A stretch of 64,000 bases of DNA from positions 186,001 through 250,000 of the forward strand of contig NZ_CCAE010000002.1 in NCBI RefSeq assembly GCF_000723405.1, read 5' to 3'. Numbering within the stretch: the first letter of the stretch is position 1; the number at the start of each line of letters is the position of its first letter. Made by a program: the position numbers and the translations under genes. The DNA is from Hydrogenophaga intermedia (GTDB lineage Bacteria; Pseudomonadota; Gammaproteobacteria; Burkholderiales; Burkholderiaceae_C). Shown here piece after piece: positions 47,177 to 55,400 of this stretch. Under the pieces are notes generated by a model. The model worked only from the letters and a program-made list of their open reading frames with translations, was not told where the DNA came from and did no database searches.

Positions 47177-49036
47177 ATGAAGCTCCAGAAAAAAGCGTGG
47201 GTGATGGTAGGCCTGACCATCTGCCTGCTGACCCTGTCCTCGGTGTGGGTCTCCCAGCACGCGATCCTTTCCTCCTTCACCGAACTGGAGGCCAGGCAAT
47301 CGCGTGTCGAAAGCGAGCGGGCCCGCCGGTTGCTGGCCCAGCAGCTCGACGGTCTGAGCGCGACGGTCATGGACTATGCGTACTGGAACGACACCGCGGA
47401 CTTCGTGAAGGGCAAGCGCGCCGACCACTTCACCGAAAACTTCGGCACCGACAACATGAAGTACCTGGGCCTCTCACAGGTGCTGGTGCTCGATCCGGTG
47501 GGCCGTCCCGTGGCCAGCGCGGAACTGACGCCAGAACCGGCCCTGCGCCCGATGTCGCCAGGCATGTCGCAGACGCTTCGCAGCCTGGCGGTACCGGTGT
47601 TGTCCGATGCGAGCAGCAAGACGGTCGTGCGCACCTATCACCGTGTGGGGAGCGATCTTTATCTCGTGGCCATCGCGGCAGTGCGCAGCCAGTTCGAGCC
47701 TGCGTCCGCGCCCAAGGGTGCGCTGGCGGCCGTTCGCCGGTTCGACGAAAAGGAGCTGACGCAGTTCAGCGACATCCTCATGCACCCGGTGCGGCTCAAG
47801 TTTCCCAGCGCGCAGGAGGTGGCTCGGCCTGTCGCCGAACGTGACGACCCGGGCGTTCTCGAGTCGGCTGCGCTGATCCTCAACGGCGATGGCCAGCCCG
47901 TGGCCGAGCTGGTGCTCGAATTGAAGCGGGACCTGCATCGGGAAGGCCACTCGCTGGCGTTTGCCGCGGCCTTTCAGGTGGCCGTGGCCGGCTTGGTGAT
48001 CGGCGTTCTGCTGGTCGTCCTGCTGGATCGGCTGGTGCTGAGGCGGCTGCAGCGGGTCCACCGGGAACTGGGGGAGATTGCCGCGCAAGGCCTCGGGGTC
48101 GAGGGTCGGCTCTCGGTCAGCGGCAAGGACGAATTGGCCGACCTGGCCCAGGGCATCAATCGCCTGCTGGCCAAAACCCGCGAAGACGCCGAGCAACAAC
48201 GGCAGGCGCACGCCCGGCAGGAGGCGCTGAATCACCAGTTGATGCAGAGCCAGAAGACCGAGGCGATGGGGCGTTTCACCAGTGGCATTGCGCACGACTT
48301 CAACAACGCCATCGTGGCCATCTCGGGCTGTATCCAGTTGGCCTGCGAAGATCTGGAGTCGCACCACCCGAGCACCTCTTGCCTGCGGGAGGCGCTAAGG
48401 TCCGTTCGATACGCCGACGGACTGGTGAAGCAACTGCTGTCCTTCAGCCGGCAGTCTCCTCCGCACATGGACCACCTGCGACTGGGGGCGTTGGTCGAAG
48501 AGACGAGCGCACTGGTGTCGCTCGGCCTGATGAAGCGGTGCGTCCTGAAAGTGAACCTGCTCGCCGAGCGCGATTGGGTCGTTGCGGACCCCACGCAGAT
48601 GAAGCAGGTCATCGTCAACCTCGTCATCAACGCATGCGACGCGATGAGCGGGCAGGGAACGGTATCGATCACGTTGGCGGAGCAGGACTTGCCCCCGGCG
48701 GACCGTGGCGTTGCCCCAGAGGCGGTGGCCCGCTTGCCTGCCGGCCGGTACCTGGTGCTGTCGGTCCAGGACGAAGGACCCGGCATCGCCCCCGAGCACC
48801 TGAACCGGATCTTCGAACCCTTCTTCACGACCAAGGCGGCCGACAAGGGAACGGGGCTGGGGCTGCCCATCGTGCAGAGCGTCATGACCGGGCATCGCGG
48901 AGCGATTGAAGTGGTCAGCAAGAGCGGGTCGGGCGCCTGCTTCAGGCTGTACCTTCCGGTGGCCAAGGCACAGCCGGACGGCGGTGGCACGGGTGGCGCC
49001 GGTGGCTCGTCGAGGTGGGTGGTGACGTCGTCGTAG
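47177..49036 (+). CDS. Sensor histidine kinase with CHASE4 periplasmic domain
   Basis: 619 aa. Membrane helix 1 (about 8-28), a periplasmic CHASE4 domain (about 35-255; hallmark MDYAYWNDTADFVKG), membrane helix 2 (about 263-285), HAMP (about 287-340), HisKA with phosphorylated His373 in SGIAHDFNNAIVAIS, and a HATPase with NLVINACDAM, DEGPGIAPEHLNRIFEPFF and GTGLGLPIVQSV. No receiver domain or adjacent response regulator is present, so it is an orphan kinase. The conserved part ends near FRLYLPVAKA; the last ~20 residues (Gly/Ser-rich) read antisense over a gene remnant. Confidence 0.9.
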   Translation: MKLQKKAWVMVGLTICLLTLSSVWVSQHAILSSFTELEARQSRVESERARRLLAQQLDGLSATVMDYAYWNDTADFVKGKRADHFTENFGTDNMKYLGLSQVLVLDPVGRPVASAELTPEPALRPMSPGMSQTLRSLAVPVLSDASSKTVVRTYHRVGSDLYLVAIAAVRSQFEPASAPKGALAAVRRFDEKELTQFSDILMHPVRLKFPSAQEVARPVAERDDPGVLESAALILNGDGQPVAELVLELKRDLHREGHSLAFAAAFQVAVAGLVIGVLLVVLLDRLVLRRLQRVHRELGEIAAQGLGVEGRLSVSGKDELADLAQGINRLLAKTREDAEQQRQAHARQEALNHQLMQSQKTEAMGRFTSGIAHDFNNAIVAISGCIQLACEDLESHHPSTSCLREALRSVRYADGLVKQLLSFSRQSPPHMDHLRLGALVEETSALVSLGLMKRCVLKVNLLAERDWVVADPTQMKQVIVNLVINACDAMSGQGTVSITLAEQDLPPADRGVAPEAVARLPAGRYLVLSVQDEGPGIAPEHLNRIFEPFFTTKAADKGTGLGLPIVQSVMTGHRGAIEVVSKSGSGACFRLYLPVAKAQPDGGGTGGAGGSSRWVVTSS

Positions 49037-49200
49037 TCGCGATAGCCGACGTCGCCGAACAGCATGGCGCTGTAGAAGTTGTCGTGGCGCAGGCCGTCTT
49101 CCTTGCAGGCGATGGCGCAGCCGAAGGGGTTGATCAGGAAGCTGGCGGACTGGCGCGGGCCTTGGCCTGCCGCAGCGTTCGCTAGCGCACAGACCGCGCC
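48990..49200 (-). pseudogene. Antisense gene remnant between the CHASE4 kinase and the glucan synthase
   Basis: On the minus strand there is a stretch with very strong G/C third-position bias and protein-like composition. It includes SASFLINPFGCAIACKEDG, then LRHDNFYSAMLFGDVGYRDYD and a Pro-rich run that merges into the kinase 3' end. No start codon with SD precedes it and it loses coding character inside the kinase, so it is a fragment. I do not recognise the family. Confidence 0.5.
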
Positions 49201-49246
49201 GGACCCCGTTGGTACAAGGTGGCAAGCCCTTTCACTGGACACCGCC

Positions 49247-49489
49247 ATGCCGCCTTCATCCACGCGCCTGCCCACCTGGACCACCGCGACACCCCACGTG
49301 CCCTGCGACTCGCTGCCGATGGAGCTCGGCGACCTGGGCGATCACTATCAACAATGCTCGGCGATGCACGGCCCGGCGCAGGTGCTGCGTCGCGGCGTCG
49401 GCCTGCTGCAAGGCGTGGTGGCCGCCCGCACGGTCACGGCGGCCGCCCTGATCGCCCTGGTGTGCGCCCTTTGGTGGGTGGTCACCTGA
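49247..49489 (+). CDS. Small single-pass membrane protein overlapping the glucan synthase start
   Basis: 80 aa (MPPSSTRLPTW...). Most codons end in G or C, as in neighbouring genes. A soluble N-terminal part containing HYQQCSAMHGPAQVLRRGV is followed by one C-terminal membrane helix (TAAALIALVCALWWVV). The stop lies 14-16 nt inside the inferred start of the glucan synthase, so the two may be coupled. No SD is obvious. Family unknown; a small accessory or regulatory subunit of the synthase is possible but unproven. Confidence 0.55.
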   Translation: MPPSSTRLPTWTTATPHVPCDSLPMELGDLGDHYQQCSAMHGPAQVLRRGVGLLQGVVAARTVTAAALIALVCALWWVVT

Positions 49490-52400
49490 TCGGCGGGCGC
49501 CTGCGGCGGCGCTGGCCCTGGATCCCGGCCGAGTTGGCGCGCCTGCTGCAAACCGACGCCGGGCCCGCGCTGGAGCCCTTGCGCCTGGAAATCTTCGGGC
49601 CCGAGCGCCTGCGCGAGTTCGGCGGCCTGCTGGGCCGGGCGCATCGCGCCCAACGGCCCGGCAAGGGGCACGGCACCTTTCACACGCGCCTGCAAAGCAA
49701 CGTCCGCGCACTGCGCGCCGCGCACGGCGAGCTCTCACGCCACGCGCATGAGCATCAGGATCCGGGCCCGGTGGCCACCTGGATGCTCGACAACTTCCAC
49801 CTGATCGAATCTCAGATGGAGGCCATCCGCCAGGGTCTGCCGGCGCGCTTCTACCGATCGCTGCCGGTGCTGCGCGATGCGCCGCTGACCGGGCTGCCAC
49901 GCGTGTACGGCGTGGCCTGGTCCTTCGTGGTGCACACCGACAGCGCCTTCGACGAGGGCCTGCTGCTGACCTTTCTGCAGGGCTATCAGGACGTGCGCGA
50001 GCTGGGCCAGGGCGAGCTGTGGGCCCTGCCCACCACCTTGCGGGTGGTGCTGCTGGAGAACCTGCGCCGGCTGGCCGACCGCATCGTGACGAACAAGGCC
50101 GCGCACGAGCTGGCCACGCTGTGCATGGCGCGCCTGCCGCGCCTGCCCTTGAACGAGTTGCAGGCGCTGGTGGCGCACATGGACCGGCTCGGCGCGGGCC
50201 CGGTGTTTCGCATGCACCTGATGCAAGGCCTGGTCGCGCGCCCGCTGGCGAAACAGCCACGTGCCGCCGAGGCGCGAGAGTGGCTGGCGGTCAGCCTGCC
50301 CGATCTGCCCCGGCTGCAGGTGCAACAGCACGCCGAGCAGGCCGCCGACCTGCTGAGCGTGGGCAACGCGGTGTCGGCCCTGCGGCTCATCGGCGCGGCC
50401 GACTGGAGCGATGTCGTGTCGCGCTGCAGCCGGGTGGTGGCGGTGATGATGGCCTCGCCCGTGTTCGCGGCCGAGGACGACGAGACGCGCTCCACCACGC
50501 TGCACGGCATCGAGCGCCTGGCGTCGCTGAGCGGGCGGGCCGAATCGGTGGTGGCCCACGCGTTGTTGCAGGCGATGCACCACGCCCCCGGCGAGGCCGA
50601 CGACCCGCGGTGCCTGGCGGCGCATTGGTTGCAGGGCGATGGCCAGGACGCCCTGCGCGCGCGCCTGGGCCTGTCCGGCGGGCTGCGCGCGCGCTGGCGG
50701 CGCTGGCCGCGTCCGTCCACCACGCGGGTGTACCTGGGCGTCATCGCCGTGGGCACCCTGGCCCTGATCGCCGCGCTGGTGCATCGCTGGGGGCTGGCGG
50801 AGCACCTGGCATGGGTCGCACTGGCTGTGGCGCTCATGCTCTGGCCCGCATCCGAGGTGGTGCATGCGGTGGTGAACCGGTTGGTGGGAGAGTCGCTCAA
50901 GCCGGCCCACGTGCCGCGCCTGGGGTTGGCCGATGGCATCCCCGCGCCCGCGCGCGTGCTGGTGGCCGTTCCTGCGCTGCTCAGCGACGAGGCCACCACC
51001 GCCGCGCTGGTGCACCGCCTGCGCCTGCACCACCTGGCCAACCCCGAACCCTTCGCCCAGTTCGCGCTGCTGAGCGACTGGAGCGACGCCGACACCGAAA
51101 CGGCCCCCGACGACGACGCCTTGCTGCGGCACGCGCGCGCCTGCGTGGACGCCCTCAACCAGGAACACCCGGTGGCCCGGGGCGCGCCGCCGCGCTTTCT
51201 GCTGCTGCACCGCGCCCGCTGCTGGAGCGAGACCGAGCGGCGCTGGATCGGGCGCGAGCGCAAGCGCGGCAAGCTCGAGGCGCTGGTGGCACGGCTGGCC
51301 ACGGGCGAGCCGGGGCCCTTCCTGCCGCTGGGCGAGCTGTCGCACACCGCGGCAGGCACGCGCTACCTGCTCACGCTCGACAGCGACGCGCAATTGCCGC
51401 CCGGGCGCCTGCGCGCGCTGGTGGGCGTGGCCGAACACCCGGCCAACCACCCCCGGCTTGATGGCACCGGCCGGCGGGTGAGCCGCGGCTACGGCATCGT
51501 GCAACCGCGCCTGGTGGCGCCATTGCCCACCGGCCCACACGGCTGCGCTTGGCAATGGCTGGGGCAGGCGCGACAGGGGCTGGACCCCTACAGCGCCATG
51601 GCCTCGGACCTGTACCAGGACTTGTGGGGCGAGGGCAGTTTCACCGGCAAGGGCCTGCTGCACGTGGCCACCGTGCACGCGGTGCTGGGCGAACGCCTGC
51701 CGGCCGAGTCGGTGCTGAGCCACGACCTGCTGGAAGGCGCGCTGGTGCGCTGCACCGTGGTGAGCGACATCGTGCTGCTGGAGCCCGATGCGGCCCACGC
51801 CGACGCCGCCACCGCACGGCTGCACCGCTGGGTGCGCGGCGACTGGCAATTGCTGCCGTTCCTGCTGTCGCCGCGCGCTTGGCCCATGGCCGGCATCAAC
51901 CGCTGGAAGCTGGCCGACAACCTGCGCCGCTCGCTGGTGGCCCCGGCCTCGCTGGGCCTGGTGGTGCTGGCGATGGCCGGGCATGGCCTGTCCCTGCCCG
52001 CCGCGCTGAGCCTGGTGCTGGCGGCGCATGGCGTGGGCCCGGCCATGGCGGCGCTGGCCGCCGTGGTGCCCCACCGCTGGGACCGGGTCAACACGCGCTT
52101 TCTCACGTTGGCGGCGCAGGGCCTGGGGCGCGCGCTGCTGGGGGGCCTGTGGTCGCTGTCGCAGTTGCTGGCGCAATCGCTGAGCGCGCTCGACGCGGTG
52201 GGCCGCACGCTGTGGCGCCTCACGGTGAGCCGACGGCACCTGCTCGAATGGTCCACCAGCGCGTCGCAGCAGGCGGGCCTGCGCACCGACTGGCCCGGCA
52301 CCCTGTGGCGGCACCGCGCCGAGCCCGCGGGGGCGCTGGCGATCGGTGCGGCCTTGTGGTCGGCCTCGCCAGTGGCGCCGGGCGCGCTGGCGCTGGCCGT

Positions 52401-55400
52401 GTTGGGCCTGTGGGCGGCCGGGCCGCTGGTGCTGTGGCTGGCACACCGTCCCTGGGCGCTGCGCCCGGCGCTGTCGCTGGAAGACCGGCGGTTCCTGCAC
52501 GGGCTGGCGCGAGACACCTGGGGCCTGTTCGAGCGCTGCGTGGACGCGCGCAACCACCACCTCCCGCCCGACAACCTGCAGGTGCTGCCGCTGGAGGTGG
52601 TAGCCCACCGCACCTCACCCACCAACATCGGCCTCTACCTTCTGAGCGCGGCCTGCGCCCGCTCCTTCGGCTGGATCGACACGCGCGAATTGCTCGACCG
52701 CCTGGAAGCGACGCTGGCCACGCTGCACCGCATGGAGCGCCACCGTGGCCACTTCCTGAACTGGTACGACACCGAGACGCTGCAGCCGCTGTTGCCGCGC
52801 TACGTGTCCACCGTGGACAGCGGCAACCTGAGCGCGCACCTGCTCGCGGTGGCCCAGGCCTGTCTCGAACGGGTCGACGACCCGCTCGACGACGCCGCGA
52901 ACCCGCAGGCGCTGGCGGACGCGCACCGACGCCTGCGCGCCGTGGCGGACGACTGCCGCGCGCTGGCCTGGGCGGCCGACTTCGGCTTCCTCTACAACCC
53001 CCGGCGGCGCCTGCTGCACATCGGCTACCGCGTCGACGACGACACCCTGGACCCCTCGCTGTACGACCTGCTGGCCTCCGAGGCGCGCACCACCAGCCTG
53101 CTGGCCATCGCCAAGGGCGACGTGCCGGCGCGCCACTGGACGGCGCTGGGTCGCCCGTACTTCGCGGCCGGGCGCCACGCGGTGCTGCAGTCCTGGTCGG
53201 GCTCGATGTTCGAGTACCTGATGCCCCTGCTGGTGAGCGAGCCGCCGCACGGCAGCGCGCTGCACGAGGCCGCCGGCTCGGCGCTGCGCGAGCAGCGCGC
53301 TTTCGCGCGCGGCCTGGGCGTGGCCTGGGGCATGTCGGAATGCGCGCACGCCGCGCGCGACCCCACCCTGGCCTACCAGTACGCGCCGCAGGGCGTGCCG
53401 CGCCTGGCCTTGCGCCGCACGCCCGACACCGAATGCGTGGTGGCGCCCTACGCCAGTGTGCTGGCGGCACAGGTCGACGCCGCCGCGGCCTGCCGCAACC
53501 TGCGCGCCTTGGCCGAACTGGGTGCGCGCGGCCCCTACGGCTTCATGGAGGCGGTGGACCACACGCCCTCACGCCAGGTACATGGCAGCGCCTTCACCCT
53601 GGTGGGCACCTTCATGGCGCACCACCAGGGCATGAGCGTGGTGGCGCTGGCCAACGTGCTTCTGGGCGGCGTGGCGCAGCGCTGGGGCATGGCCGAGCCC
53701 CGCCTGCAAGCCCTGTCGGCATTGCTGCACGAACAGGCGCCGCGCGAGATGCGCACCGCCCGGCCCCCGCCACCGGCGCCGTCGGTGCGTGAGCCGCGCG
53801 GCGCCACGCCCAGCCGCGCCATCACACCGGGCGCGCAGGCCCTGGAGCCCACGCACCTGCTGGGCAACGGCCGCTACGCCGTCACCCTGCGCCCCAACGG
53901 CGCCGGCTGGAGTCGTTGGGGCGCGGCCGGCCTTTCCCGCTGGCGCGACGACGCTCTGCGCGACGAGCACGGCAGTTTTCTGTACCTGCGCGCGCCGGCC
54001 AGTGCCGTACCGGTGTCCCTCACCAGTCACCCTGCGCCCGACGCGGCCGCGCGCTACGGTTGCGAGTTCCACGCCGACCGCGTGTGCTTCACCGCCGAAT
54101 GGACCGCGCTGCACGCGCACGTCACGGTATGGGTGAGCCCCGAGGACGACATCGAGCTGCGCAAGGTGGTGCTGTCCAACCTGAGCGACGAGGTGATGGA
54201 GGTCGAGCTGCTGTCGGCGCTGGACGTCACGCTGGCCGATCCCGCCGCCGACGAGGCCCACCCCGCGTTCTCGCAACTGTTCGTGCGCGCCGACTGGCTG
54301 GCGGCGCAGCAGGCCCTGCGCTTCGAGCGCACGCCGCGCCTGGGGCACGAGCAGCGCCTGCTGGCCGCGCACTTCGTGGCCAGCGCCACCGGCGAGCTGC
54401 TGCAGGTGCGTTGCCAGACGAACCGCCTGCACTGGCGCGGTCGGATGCATCCGACCAGCCACCCGTTGGCGCGCCTGATGCCTGCGCCCGCGTCGGACTG
54501 CGCGCTCGACACCGGGCTGGACCCGGTGGCCGCGATCGGGCTCACGCTGCGCCTGCCACCCGGCGGACACGCCAGTGTGGTGTTCGCCACCGCTGCCAGC
54601 GACTCGCCGGACGCGCTGCGCGCGGTCATCGACAAATACCGCGAGCCCGGCTACGTGGAACGCGCCTCGGCGATGTCCGCCACGCTGGTGGCTATCCCCG
54701 CGGCGCCGAACCGGCCCCACACCGACTACTTGCCCGCGCTGCAGGCGCTCACCACGGCGCTGGTGCTCACGCTGCCGGCCGTGCACGCGTCCCTGGCCGG
54801 CGCGGTGGCGGTCGATCGGCGCTCGCTCTGGCCGCTCGGGCTGTCGGGTGACCGGCCGCTGCTGTTGGTGGACGCCAGCACGCAGCAGGGCCTGGGACTG
54901 CTGCGCCTGCTCGCGCTGATGCTGCGCCAGTGGTCGCGCGCCAGCGTGGCCTGCGACCTGGTGGTGCTGAGCCTGGAAGCCCACTCCTACGACATGCCGC
55001 TGCAGCGCGAGCTGGAGCAATTGCGCGAGCAGCACCGGTCTGCGCCTGGTCTCGCGGAAGGGGCGCAGGGCACGGGCCTGCATTGCTGGCGGGTCGACGA
55101 ATTGTCGCCCGTGCAGTTGGCCACGCTGCGTGCGCTGGCCCGGGTGAGCCTGCGCGGCGATGGGCAGCCCTTGCTGCACCAGTTGCGCGACTGGTACCTC
55201 GCGCACGAACCCGCGCCCACCACGGGCTGGCGCGAGGAAGACAGCGAGCCGGCCGCGGTGCCGGTGCGCTCGCTGCCGCGTGCGGCCGAGGTGGCGCGCG
55301 GTGGCTTCGACGCCCGCGGCAGCGCCTTTCGCATCGGCTTGGGCCATGAGCAGCAAACGCCTCGCCCCTGGATCAACGTGCTCGCCAACCCTGGCTTCGG

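Noticed and set aside
48990-49200. Class II aldolase fragment (FLINPFG resembles that family's LINPxG segment)
   Set aside because: Only a short segment resembles the family and the rest does not align from memory; left as an unrecognised remnant.
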